DNA of 35,512 bases, from NCBI RefSeq assembly GCF_001037465.1, contig NZ_LFCV01000031.1, forward strand, positions 1 through 35,512. Direction: 5' to 3'. This stretch comes from Xenorhabdus khoisanae (lineage in GTDB: Bacteria > Pseudomonadota > Gammaproteobacteria > Enterobacterales > Enterobacteriaceae). Shown piece after piece: positions 1-7,784 of the stretch (positions are counted from its first letter, which is position 1; every line of letters begins with the position of its first letter). The translations under genes were made by a program, and so were the position numbers. Under the pieces are notes generated by a model that searched no databases, was not told the DNA's origin, and was given only the letters and a program-made list of their open reading frames with translations.

Positions 1-1
1 T

Positions 2-301
2 CCAGAAAAAAATACCCTGTTAGAGTATCGTTCACAAGGTAGGGGGCGACCATCTCATTATGACTGGCATCAAGCTGACATTATCGCAGCATTGCGTAAG
101 CGCGGTACAACCTTAGCGGCTGTTTCTCGTGAGGCGGGATTGAGTTCATCTACACTGGCAAATACGCTTAGCCGTCCGTGGCCTAAAGGCGAATGGATTA
201 TTGCTAACTATCTCGAAATACATCCCTCTGAAATCTGGCCTAGTCGCTATTTTGATCAGCGTGGTCAGCTTATTGAGCGTAAAGTTCGGGATAAATCATA
301 A
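2..301 (+). CDS. Nlp/Ner-family winged-helix transcriptional regulator, 5' end outside the window
   Basis: The reading frame is open from the first full codon of the window to the stop at 299-301. The core reads DWHQADIIAALRKRGTTLAA, then a helix-turn-helix stretch (VSREAGLSSSTLANTLSRPW), then PKGEWIIANYLEIHPSEIWP. This is the hallmark of the Nlp/SfsB/Ner family, small DNA-binding proteins related to the Mu-phage Ner repressor. The TTG at 92 falls inside the conserved domain and is unlikely to be the real start. The ATG at 60 is out of frame. About 20 further residues rich in R, S and G precede the domain, so this copy is longer at its N-terminus than E. coli Nlp, or begins at a non-ATG codon upstream. 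The target genes cannot be inferred. The family assignment is firm; the start is unknown. Confidence 0.8.
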   Translation, partial: PEKNTLLEYRSQGRGRPSHYDWHQADIIAALRKRGTTLAAVSREAGLSSSTLANTLSRPWPKGEWIIANYLEIHPSEIWPSRYFDQRGQLIERKVRDKS

Positions 302-618
302 AAATAATCAGTCTTTCATTTGAACAACACCGGGAAGATAGCCGCAGCGGGGTATCTTCTCACTAGCAATAATATCCTCTGTCACTTTAATAGCCCTCGA
401 CGAAACCCATCGCAATCTTTCACTAGCGCAGAACGTTAAGCATACCAACCTATCCACTCTATCCACTAATGACAAAAACCGTCGATAGCCACAAACTGAA
501 TTCATACACCTGTGTATTGCAATGTGTATTGCATATCAAAGATAAACATAGTTCATAATCTTAAAAAAAAATTAAAATTTGCAACTTCTTTAAGAATAAC
601 AATGCGTAAGGTAAATAC
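302..618. other. intergenic region with one weak small reading frame and a short direct repeat
   Basis: No confident gene is present. On the minus strand, 505-308 could encode a 65-residue peptide beginning MNSVCGYRRFLSLVDRV, basic and rich in Cys and Arg, which I do not recognise. It has no strong ribosome binding site and may be spurious or a phage-type remnant. The 11-bp word tgtgtattgca occurs twice, at 511-521 and 523-533, just upstream of that frame. Confidence 0.4.
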
Positions 619-954
619 ATGAACAACAAGATCATCGAAATACTCCAGTACGAATTAAAAAAAGGAACCGGCAGTCAGTTTCATGAAATTATGGTAAACG
701 TCAGCGTTCCATTACATCGTTCACAGGGAATTGATGTGGTGAGTTTCGGCAACTCGCAGCATGACTCAGATTATTATTATCTTATCCGTGCATTTGAAGA
801 TATGGACGAACTGGAGGCTATACAGGCCAGATTTTATAAAAGTGATGCTTGGATCAATGGCCCCAGAGCAGGGATTATTGAGAAAATTAGTAAGAGTGTT
901 AAAACGGTTATCGAGATGCCGATGTCTGCTATCAATGCCTTACGAATTGATTAG
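619..954 (+). CDS. NIPSNAP-domain protein
   Basis: This 111-residue protein has the pattern of a single NIPSNAP/dimeric alpha-beta-barrel domain. It starts with IIEILQYELKKGTGSQFHEI, has a central region pairing DVVSFGNSQHDSDYYYLIRAF with a MDELEAIQARFY helix, and contains the family-like DAWINGPRAGIIEKI. The start ATG follows an AAGG at a suitable distance. NIPSNAP proteins of this size are small cytosolic dimers whose biochemical role in bacteria is poorly defined, so no reaction is proposed. The gene stands alone. A small hairpin (agcctat at 1025-1031 with ataggct at 1040-1046) lies downstream but lacks a clear T-run. The domain call is fairly secure; the function is unknown. Confidence 0.75.
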   Translation: MNNKIIEILQYELKKGTGSQFHEIMVNVSVPLHRSQGIDVVSFGNSQHDSDYYYLIRAFEDMDELEAIQARFYKSDAWINGPRAGIIEKISKSVKTVIEMPMSAINALRID

Positions 955-1269
955 GGCCAGAAGACAGTTCTCTTTACCTATCCTAAATTACAAGCAGAGT
1001 TCAGCCAGCCCAAAACTATTGGGTAGCCTATTCACATAGATAGGCTGAACTATTAGTTAATTTCCTCTTTAACTGGTTCCGACGAAATTCGTCGTCAGTC
1101 GTTAGGTTGGGATGTTTGGTGTATTGACCTTGTTCAGATGGGTACACAAGGGTGTACCCCTAGAAAATACCGAATAACAAAAATCCAGCACTCATGCGGG
1201 TTTAAGCCTGATACTCAATGAATAGATTCAATATTGAATAACATTTCTTAGCATTTCAGAGAAAATCAT

Positions 1270-1303
1270 AAAGCCAGATATACATTGTTATGTCTGGCTT
1301 TTT
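1270..1303 (+). terminator. rho-independent terminator-like hairpin
   Basis: The arms aagccagatat and atgtctggctt can pair around a short loop, and the right arm runs into six T residues on the plus strand. No intact gene ends immediately upstream, so it may be what is left of a gene lost during island decay. Confidence 0.55.
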
Positions 1304-1432
1304 TACTATCAGGGCATTACAGAGTGAATCACAGCAGCGCGTGTATTAGCGTGTACCACTTAGATGTACCACCAGTGATTAAAAAAACCATTTAGTGGTA
1401 CACGGTCATTTTTTTACATTGGAGATTGCACA

Positions 1433-1608
1433 ATACCGAAACTTACTGACAAAGAGATCAGGGCATGGATAAAATCCGGTGAAAGGTTCGAAGGAAAAGC
1501 GGACGGTAACGGGCTATAGCAACAGATGTTCTACGGTGGATTAGACGCATATTTGATTATGGTATTAGGCGTCAGCTCATTGATGTAAATCCCTGTTCAG
1601 CATTCTAA
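1433..1608 (+). pseudogene. tyrosine integrase (P4-type) remnant
   Basis: Two pieces of one integrase can be read. At 1433-1519 the frame gives PKLTDKEIRAWIKSGERFEG then KADGNGL and a stop. This is the usual N-terminal arm-binding start of P4-type integrases, except that the initiator is ATA rather than ATG, although a GGAG lies just upstream. At 1525-1608, in a different frame, DVLRWIRRIFDYGIRRQLID then VNPCSAF reads as the core-binding region of the same family. The intervening N-terminal part and the whole catalytic domain (R..H-R-Y) are missing. The gene is therefore a decayed fragment with a lost start, an internal deletion and a truncation. It marks one edge of the island that carries the McrBC-like genes. 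Confidence 0.8.
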
Positions 1609-2150
1609 ATAGTGCAAATAAATTTTTCACACAATTTCAGTTTACATTTCCTCCTACCCCGCATAAACACTGACTTTTTAGTTTTTATGTTGGGTTTCCT
1701 CCCAAGTAAAAATCTCACGTAAAATATAAAAGTCATTTTATTTCAAAAAAATACAATCCATTCCCCAGAGTGGGACTGGATAATAAACTGAAATTTATTG
1801 AAATTCTTTTCACTTATTTCAGTTTGAGATTTTTCTCACACAGCCAGTACTGGCGCGGTCTGGCGATTTGGTTTGTAGAATTTTAAAACTGAAAAAACTT
1901 TTTGATCCAAAACGTGCAGGCGGGTGCGGTGTAGTCCGTTTTACGTGGGGTTTACGTTTATTTCGTGGGGATTAAGTGGCGTGGGTGTGATGTGGTGGCG
2001 TGATCAAAATGAACCCATCAGACACAAAATCATATCTGCGTAGCTTAGAGTGCGATTGGTTGCGTTATATGAGGATGTAAAAAGTCGCACTTAAAGGTAA
2101 TCCGTACCGAGATCTCGATTGTTGATTAAGCAGCCAAAATATGCACAATT

Positions 2151-2164
2151 AATATGTACATATT
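2151..2164. promoter_or_regulatory. candidate autoregulatory operator of the phd-type antitoxin gene
   Basis: AATATGTACATATT is a perfect 14-bp palindrome lying 12 bp before the antitoxin start, overlapping the region of its ribosome binding site (ggaga at 2166-2170). Phd-type antitoxins characteristically repress their own operon at such palindromes. The assignment to this protein is an inference from position. Confidence 0.55.
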
Positions 2165-2176
2165 TGGAGACATATT

Positions 2177-2398
2177 ATGCGTACATATACATCAACCCAA
2201 GCACGAGCCAATATTTCAGAAGTGTTAGATGCTGCTACCCACGGCGAACCTGTTGAAATTACTCGTCGAGATGGTAGCTCAGCTGTCGTTATCAGTAAGG
2301 CAGAATTCGAGGCATACCAGAATGCCAAATTGGATGCAGAGTTTGATTCTATTATGCAGCGTCATGGGCATACGGTAGAGGCACTGACAAACCGATGA
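2177..2398 (+). CDS. type II toxin-antitoxin system antitoxin, Phd/YefM family
   Basis: This 73-residue protein matches the Phd/YefM antitoxin plan. The N-terminal DNA-binding domain reads TYTSTQARANISEVLDAA, then HGEPVEITRRDGSSAVVIS and AEFEAYQN. A short acidic C-terminal tail follows (about residues 53-73, ending RHGHTVEALTNR) and would normally wrap the toxin. Its stop overlaps the start of the next frame by 4 bp (ATGA), the usual translationally coupled antitoxin-toxin arrangement. The toxin frame is broken after nine codons, so this antitoxin is probably an orphan. It could still act as a local repressor or neutralise a related toxin elsewhere. Confidence 0.85.
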   Translation: MRTYTSTQARANISEVLDAATHGEPVEITRRDGSSAVVISKAEFEAYQNAKLDAEFDSIMQRHGHTVEALTNR

Positions 2399-2646
2399 TA
2401 TGGGTCAGTGCGCAGGAGGTGGAATATCAGCTTTACCCACAATCAGGGAAGCTGCAGCCGATTCTAATCGTTCCACCAGCAGGGGCAATCACTCACATTG
2501 GCCTGATTGGCCCAGAACCATGGCTCTCATTTCATCGTTTGGTGGCAGTAATCTACTGTCTAGGGTTTGAGCCTCAGCCAATCAATAATGAGCAAATTCA
2601 ACACCACAGGTATATAGAAAAGTCACCGAAAACGGCTTCGCAGTGA
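2395..2646 (+). pseudogene. truncated Doc (death-on-curing) toxin start fused to unrelated sequence
   Basis: The first nine residues, MIWVSAQEV, match the conserved beginning of Doc/Fic-fold toxins that pair with Phd antitoxins. From codon 10 on, the 83-residue frame no longer resembles Doc. It has no Fic motif (HxFx[D/N]GNKR), which Doc needs for AMPylation- or phosphorylation-type chemistry. The rest (EYQLYPQSGKLQPILIVPPA and onward to GPEPWLSFHRLVAVIYCLGF) is not recognised and may be the 3' end of another mobile-element gene joined by deletion near 2421. The toxin is predicted to be inactive. Alternatively, the fused frame could be expressed as a novel small protein. Confidence 0.65.
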
Positions 2647-2738
2647 GATCAAGCCAGAGCTCCACACTCCACAAACTAAAGCACCACCCAAATGTAATCT
2701 GTTGATGATCTTTGAGTGATCAACAATTTTACTTTCCC

Positions 2739-5270
2739 TCACGCTAATGCTTCTCCGTATACCGTGTCCAACTCACCAAACTGCTGCACCTTTTCCAGAC
2801 GAGTTAGAGTAGTGAGTTTCATTGAGTTTTTGATTGGCCGATGAGGTACACGAGTAACCCTGTCTTTCAGCATTAACGGCTTACCTAACTCGAACAAATA
2901 ATACGGCTCGTCAGAAACAGATACCTTGCCCGCTTGCTCTCCCGTGATAGCATGTCTTGGTACCTGTACCACTTTTTTCACTGGCCAGAGTTTATCGATT
3001 TGCTTGCTACCAGAGTTTTTTTCAGACGTTACAGCCAACGCTAAGTAGCGGATTTCACTGGCGACATGCAACTTGTATTTGGTTAAAAAAGTCTTCTGCG
3101 GCAGGTGATACCAATTGGCAGTGCCGTTCTCAAAAGCAGAAATATATGCAGAGTCACGCCCCTTTTGGCCTGCCAGCGCAACCGTCATCGTCAAATCTGG
3201 ATACAGTACTTGCTTCATGCCGTAGTAAGGAATACGAGCAGCTTCTTGCACGTAAAGTCGCTCTTCCAATGCGTTGATGTTGTAGAGTGCTTCTTGGGTT
3301 TGATTCTCCCCCACTTGCTTGCGCAAAAAGTCTAATAACCAAAAGTTTCCATTGTTACTTGAATGGCAACTTGAGCAACCTTCTTCTGTCGCCCTAGGTA
3401 GCAACGCAAAAGCTCCGATACCTATTTCGGTAATGGCATTGCGGTAAGGGTTTTCAGTGTCTTCTTGATCAAAATAGCCAGGGTACAACGCAAAAGCACC
3501 AAACACAGGGCGGCTTTTATGTTGGCTTAATGATTGGCTATCTTGCGTGATACGGATCAACGCATCGCGATAACGGTGCATTTGGTTGATCGCATCATCG
3601 GGGACACCATCCTCTATTCGATAAGGAAGCTTATTTTGGTCTTCAGAAGCACTCGTTTCCCATTGCTCAAGCTCTCTACTCGTTGGGTTACCTAAATATG
3701 AGTTATTGTGGTCTGTCTTGATTGGATTTAAACGGTATTTTGCATCGAACAACAAAACGATCTTCTTGTCATTCGGAAAGACAATTTCTAAAACAATATC
3801 GGGTTTATGAGTCAGCAAAAAAGTGCGAATCTCAGTAGTAGTTCGTGCAAATGCTCTTTCATGATACAGGTTCACGCGAATACCATCGTTTCGATTAAAC
3901 TCAAAAGCCCCTTTGTCGGCATTTATGAGTTTGTGGCCCCAATAGGGATCCTCATTGAGTTTTGCCTTGCGATTTTTTTGTAGCTTAAAGCCCAACTCCT
4001 TCTCAAAGATGGTCTTAAACTGAAGAAAGCACCAAACCTCGTAGATTTCCGCTACCGACTTCATTGACACACTGGACTGATTGGCAAACACATCCAAGTA
4101 AAACTTTAATTCTTGCCAAACTCTGTAAACGGCGCTGTAACCCGTTTTTTGCTGCAAGACTAGGGATTCACGACTAAGCCCTGCATAACAGCCCACATCC
4201 TTGAGGAAACTCTGTCCGAGGATTTTCTGCAACGGCTGCTGCCAGTTGTGCAGTTCGTCCAAGAATGCATCAGATAAGCGCTGCTTATCTGGCGCTTGGT
4301 TGCTTTGCCTGAGTTTATTTTCAAATCCAGCCAGACGCTTTTTACAAGTAGAAACTACCATTTTGATAAAGCGGTTTTCCGGAGTGTCTACACTCAGTTG
4401 CTTCTTCTCAACTCGATAGCGTTTGTCATAATGGCCATTGGCAAAATCTTCTTTCACTTTTGTACCGAGCTGGTGTGGCAACCGGCCTTTCAAACGTTCC
4501 GCCTTGGTATAAGACACATGCGGCTGCAAACGGCTATGCGGAGCCTGAGTGATCACTTTGAGTCCTTGTTCAAAGCGTTTTCGCAGATGACCAAAATTGG
4601 CTAACCACAGCAGTGGGAAATGCCCACGCTGTTGACTTCTAGCGGTATCCTGCTCGGTTTTCTCCACCAAACTAAAACGCCAAAGTGGAAATTCTTCGTC
4701 AATGGACTGATACATGGCAGGTAAATCCCGATGTAAATCCATTTTGGTCGGGAGCACTTCAAAAGAAACGTGGCTTTTAATGGTTTGCCCTGTTACCACA
4801 TACTCAAGTGGCAGGCGCATCCAACCAACATTATTACCTGTATTGATGGTGCCTGTTAAACGAGCAAGTATTGAGCGGTGCGCTTTGACAAAGCGAAATC
4901 CCTCATTGACTAAGCGGCTTCTGTGCGTCAACCGAGCCTCTTCAACAGGTTCAAAAAACACCCACTCAAACTGGTACTGCACATTTTCAAAAAAGAGCGA
5001 TTCATCCAGTACAAGTTCTGCTGTCAGTGCAGCATGTCCCCCCTTTGTGCTAACTTCGGTAATGGATACCTCGGTTATCAATAAAGGAGGGGAGAAACGG
5101 ATAATGGGCAGTCTATTTTGCTCGTCAATCGCTTGCCTCTGCTCAGCTTGCGTCTGTTTTGATGCACGCTTTAACAGAGTTGCCTGATAAACCTGCTGAC
5201 GTTTGGCAATGTCGTTACACCAAATCGAAAATTCAAACTGAGCGGTTTGCACACGGAGTAATTCTGGCAT
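2739..5270 (-). CDS. McrC-like DUF2357 / PD-(D/E)XK nuclease subunit of a McrBC-type restriction system
   Basis: This 843-residue protein has the layout of DUF2357 (COG1700-type) restriction nucleases. Residues about 1-290 are a beta-rich region. A family-like DTPENRF follows near residues 295-301. The nuclease core has KPDIVLEI at about 489-496 and LLFDAKYRL at about 507-514, giving a D-(n)-D-x-K catalytic set. A QMHRYRDAL helix lies near 563-571. The C-terminal 140 residues (SAFENGTANWYHLP, then ASEIRYLALAV and EPYYLFELGK) look like an extra beta-rich, possibly PUA/EVE-like domain; that is a guess. By family knowledge it would cleave DNA when activated by the ATPase encoded 27 bp upstream in the same operon. 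No coiled coil is evident. The gene appears intact, with the catalytic residues present. Confidence 0.82.
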   Translation of the reverse strand: MPELLRVQTAQFEFSIWCNDIAKRQQVYQATLLKRASKQTQAEQRQAIDEQNRLPIIRFSPPLLITEVSITEVSTKGGHAALTAELVLDESLFFENVQYQFEWVFFEPVEEARLTHRSRLVNEGFRFVKAHRSILARLTGTINTGNNVGWMRLPLEYVVTGQTIKSHVSFEVLPTKMDLHRDLPAMYQSIDEEFPLWRFSLVEKTEQDTARSQQRGHFPLLWLANFGHLRKRFEQGLKVITQAPHSRLQPHVSYTKAERLKGRLPHQLGTKVKEDFANGHYDKRYRVEKKQLSVDTPENRFIKMVVSTCKKRLAGFENKLRQSNQAPDKQRLSDAFLDELHNWQQPLQKILGQSFLKDVGCYAGLSRESLVLQQKTGYSAVYRVWQELKFYLDVFANQSSVSMKSVAEIYEVWCFLQFKTIFEKELGFKLQKNRKAKLNEDPYWGHKLINADKGAFEFNRNDGIRVNLYHERAFARTTTEIRTFLLTHKPDIVLEIVFPNDKKIVLLFDAKYRLNPIKTDHNNSYLGNPTSRELEQWETSASEDQNKLPYRIEDGVPDDAINQMHRYRDALIRITQDSQSLSQHKSRPVFGAFALYPGYFDQEDTENPYRNAITEIGIGAFALLPRATEEGCSSCHSSNNGNFWLLDFLRKQVGENQTQEALYNINALEERLYVQEAARIPYYGMKQVLYPDLTMTVALAGQKGRDSAYISAFENGTANWYHLPQKTFLTKYKLHVASEIRYLALAVTSEKNSGSKQIDKLWPVKKVVQVPRHAITGEQAGKVSVSDEPYYLFELGKPLMLKDRVTRVPHRPIKNSMKLTTLTRLEKVQQFGELDTVYGEALA

Positions 5271-5297
5271 TCCCGAGCCTCCTTCATGAGTATGGCA

Positions 5298-7217
5298 TTA
5301 AGGCCAGAAACTGGTGAAACCAGAATTTTCTAAGCGCTTTTGCATCCAATCGAGCTTTTCTTTGCTGCGACAGGCAACGCGTATCACCTGATCACCACCC
5401 TCTTTATATTCTCGGTACAGATCAGGACGTGCAGTTGGGGAATCACCTAGCTCATTCCAGAACTCAGCAAACTCCGTGGCTAATAGCTGTTCTAATTGTT
5501 TAAGTAGTGATTGGTCTGTGCTATTGATCACCAGCTTATCGCAATCACCTTCAATACGCGGCAATACCTTACACATTAAAAAGTCATCCCAGGCTGCTTT
5601 TAATTCAATATCGTCTTGCGGATTTTGGCTGACCACCGCCAACAGTAACTCGTTCAGCGCTCGATAGGCCAACTTAAATGGCGTGTTATCCAACACCTGG
5701 TTCACAGCCTTTAAAAAACCAATACTTTTTTTGCCATTACTGTCTATGGCAGGCAAATCCTCAAGCCGTGCGTGGGACAAAATCGGATAACTCAGGGTTT
5801 TATTTTGAGTATTCGGGGTAAAGAAGTGATCAAAATCGTTAGGGAAGAATTCACCAAAATCAAAACTCAGGGCACGGTCGATCACCTTGCGGGAGAAGCC
5901 ATGAGTGGTTTCATCCATATTCACCGTTCCAGCAACGATGAGGTTAAACGGAATTGCTATACCGTGATGTAAGAAGTATTGCCAAATATCACGCTCTAAA
6001 TCATTGGATAAATCTAAATCTAAATCTGCTGCAAGCTGCTCAATTGAGTTTTCTTTCCCACCCTTGGCCTCACTTTCAATAGCCTGAAATATCTCGCCTT
6101 TGATCAGAGGCTCACACTCATAAACATAATCAAGTCCAGTCTCCTGTAGTTTTTTAGGATTATTCCAACTTCTAGTTTCAAGGATAGAAAGATAATCCGA
6201 AAAGTACTGCTCTACTGGAGCTAAATTCATTTCATCAAGACACAACCAATATGGCCGGATGTATTCCAATGATCTTCCACACCAGTCGTACGGCACCCCT
6301 GTAGTATCAAATGTAATCAATTCGATAATTTCTTTCCAAGCTCTAACGATAAACCGCAATACATCGGTCGCAATATAACGTGGCTGAGAACCTAAACGAG
6401 AAACGTAACCCAACAAATCGCTCGGTTCATGCCAATCTGGGCGGACTGAAATTAAACAATAAGTATCATTAAGGTTACCTGTTGCTTGGGCTTGCTCTCG
6501 AACAAAGCGGGTTTTACCCGAACCAGAAATACCAGCTAGAAGAAGGAAGGGTTTTGAGAGAGACATTGAAGCTACATGTGTCATTTTTTTCATCTCCTTG
6601 GGCGAAGGATATGGCTTTGCTTCACCTAGCTCTTTCTTAATATCAATAAATTCAATTTGTTTGTAATATGCCAGTAGTTCTAACAGATCTTGCTTCAGAA
6701 TTAGGTCATCTGGAATATTATTTGCCTCATAATATTTCGCAGATATGTTGGGCTTTTCGTATGACTTACCAAGCACAGTGTTCGCATTTAAGTCAATTTC
6801 TTGAATTCCCCATTTCTCCAATTCAGGAAGTTGTTCGAGTAAGACTCTTTTAATCTTTTGGGATCTTTCTTCCGCACCTTTTTTTTTTAAATATCTTGTC
6901 GGAATTGTTGTTCCTTGGTTTAAAGATAGATAACAACCTGAACCGTCTGCTTTAAATAAATACACAGGATAAATCCCATCCTGTGTCGTTGTTGTGATTT
7001 TCGGGCTGAGAATTGAAAGCCAAGGAACATTAGCCCAATTGCCTGCGCCAACGCTGGCTTTCACTTCAAAAGACGGCTCAAAATCTTTAACTAATCCCTC
7101 TATTTCCTCTTTCAAACCTTGTCTGAACAGATTCGCTGTTGGATGACCTGTAAACTGTTCTTGGGTAGCTTGAACCCACCCACTTATGAATTTTTCTATT
7201 TTTTCTTTCAGGCTCAT
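5298..7217 (-). CDS. McrB-like AAA+ ATPase with MrcB_N (DUF3578) domain
   Basis: This 639-residue protein is the motor and target-recognition half of the two-gene system. Residues about 15-150 form an MrcB_N/DUF3578 domain (VGAGNWANVPWLSIL, then GIYPVYLFKADGSGCYLSLN), which in LlaJI-like systems is the DNA-recognition module. The AAA+ domain has a Walker A GISGSGKT at 229-236, a Walker B LCLDEMN at 325-331, a sensor-like GTVNMDETTH at 430-439 and a candidate arginine finger SRKVIDRA at 442-449. The classical McrB GTP motif MNTADR is replaced by NMDETT, so GTP versus ATP use cannot be read from it. The gene precedes the nuclease gene by 27 bp. I expect restriction of modified DNA, but the substrate is not visible from sequence. 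Confidence 0.85.
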   Translation of the reverse strand: MSLKEKIEKFISGWVQATQEQFTGHPTANLFRQGLKEEIEGLVKDFEPSFEVKASVGAGNWANVPWLSILSPKITTTTQDGIYPVYLFKADGSGCYLSLNQGTTIPTRYLKKKGAEERSQKIKRVLLEQLPELEKWGIQEIDLNANTVLGKSYEKPNISAKYYEANNIPDDLILKQDLLELLAYYKQIEFIDIKKELGEAKPYPSPKEMKKMTHVASMSLSKPFLLLAGISGSGKTRFVREQAQATGNLNDTYCLISVRPDWHEPSDLLGYVSRLGSQPRYIATDVLRFIVRAWKEIIELITFDTTGVPYDWCGRSLEYIRPYWLCLDEMNLAPVEQYFSDYLSILETRSWNNPKKLQETGLDYVYECEPLIKGEIFQAIESEAKGGKENSIEQLAADLDLDLSNDLERDIWQYFLHHGIAIPFNLIVAGTVNMDETTHGFSRKVIDRALSFDFGEFFPNDFDHFFTPNTQNKTLSYPILSHARLEDLPAIDSNGKKSIGFLKAVNQVLDNTPFKLAYRALNELLLAVVSQNPQDDIELKAAWDDFLMCKVLPRIEGDCDKLVINSTDQSLLKQLEQLLATEFAEFWNELGDSPTARPDLYREYKEGGDQVIRVACRSKEKLDWMQKRLENSGFTSFWP

Positions 7218-7648
7218 CCTAATCCCTTAAACCAAGACTAAAAATTTGCTGTACTCGAGGCTAACAAATTTACTTCTATTGCCGTCGCTATACTGAATTC
7301 TACGATTCCAGCCAAGCTCATGCTTTTCAATGGCCGCGATACATTATACACAGGCAATGCTCTGGTAGTATTGAGCCAAGTAAACTTGTACGATTCCGAC
7401 ACTAAGCCGCACATGCAAAGTACACTAGCAGTTTAGCTATCCAGTAGGTAAGCACTCTGTTTTATATTGGAAATGCACAATGCCAAAGCTCACAGATCAG
7501 CCAATAAATGCTGTTTCTGTCACCAACCAAACAATAATAGTTAGAAAAAATGAACAATTATCTATAAAGTACCATCCGTAATTTAAGGCGCCTTGCATCT
7601 CAGCATGGAGATGTTTACGGTACGAATTCACTACAGGATAACCTACAT
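7218..7648. other. intergenic region between the restriction genes and the exporter leader
   Basis: This region holds the promoter side of the minus-strand McrB/McrC pair and the second integrase 5' remnant at 7480-7581. A small hairpin follows (catctc at 7596-7601 with gagatg at 7608-7613), flanked by ccgtaa/ttacgg arms that could fold in the leader of the exporter transcript. From 7218 to 7470 I see nothing recognisable. Confidence 0.4.
7480..7581 (+). pseudogene. integrase 5'-end remnant (second copy)
   Basis: A 33-codon frame begins MPKLTD, the same opening as the integrase pseudogene at 1433. The 20 bases before it (ttatattgg, then gcaca) also parallel the bases before that copy. After codon 6 the reading no longer resembles an integrase. 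This looks like the stub of a second integrase gene left at the other side of the McrBC-like island. The matched stretch is short (about 35 bp, with mismatches), so the call is moderate. Confidence 0.5.
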
Positions 7649-7684
7649 ATGAGTATTCTCAACGAGCACAGAGCAGAGAGATAA
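7649..7684 (+). CDS. 11-residue leader peptide upstream of the chloramphenicol exporter gene
   Basis: ATG at 7649 begins an 11-codon frame, MSILNEHRAER, ending at TAA 7682-7684. It has its own AGGA at 7635-7638, 10 bases upstream. The stop codon abuts the left arm of a strong hairpin. Plasmid-borne cmlA genes are known to be controlled by ribosome stalling in a short leader peptide, and the layout here is the same: a short frame, a hairpin, then the exporter start about 100 bases later. The peptide sequence differs from the known cmlA leader. Its role is inferred from arrangement. Confidence 0.6.
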   Translation: MSILNEHRAER

Positions 7685-7776
7685 GCCGCAGCAACCATAG
7701 TTTTTTTCGGTTGTTGCGGCGTCCTCAAGAACCTCTCAATTCTATGAGCACGCCGCCAATTCCTTAACTTTAGGAG
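7685..7776 (+). promoter_or_regulatory. candidate translational attenuator of the cmlA-like gene
   Basis: Arm 1 (gccgcagcaacc, 7685-7696) pairs with arm 2 (ggttgttgcggc, 7709-7720) over 12 positions with a single G-U. The 3' part of arm 2 with the next bases (gcggcgt, 7716-7722) can instead pair with arm 3 (acgccgc, 7750-7756), just ahead of the exporter ribosome binding site (taggag, 7771-7776). The two pairings exclude each other, as expected of a stalling-controlled switch. No folding was computed. Confidence 0.55.
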
Positions 7777-7784
7777 ATGGATCC

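Larger units (their letters stand above)
955..2176. other. 1.2-kb region of mobile-element debris with no intact gene
   Basis: The region contains repeated and inverted gtgtacc-type words: gggtacac/gtgtaccc around 1140-1160, and gtgtaccact near 1351 with agtggtacac near 1392. These resemble integrase-binding or attachment-site arms. It also holds a terminator-like hairpin near 1270-1302 and an integrase pseudogene at 1433-1608. From about 1610 to 2100 the sequence is AT-rich and I see no coding remnant in it. Confidence 0.5.
1140..7581. mobile_element. degraded genomic island carrying a phd/doc remnant and a McrBC-like system
   Basis: The segment is bounded on both sides by integrase 5'-end fragments (1433 and 7480) and contains gtgtacc-type inverted repeats, a broken toxin-antitoxin module and a restriction system. 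No intact integrase, transposase or tRNA gene was found, so the exact edges are not defined and the limits given are approximate. The islet interpretation is an inference. Confidence 0.45.

Noticed and set aside
308-505. 65-residue minus-strand frame as a gene
   Set aside because: There is no recognisable domain, no convincing ribosome binding site and odd composition; left as a weak possibility in the intergenic entry.
1000-2176. tRNA gene as integration site for the island
   Set aside because: No cloverleaf-like sequence was found near either integrase fragment by eye.
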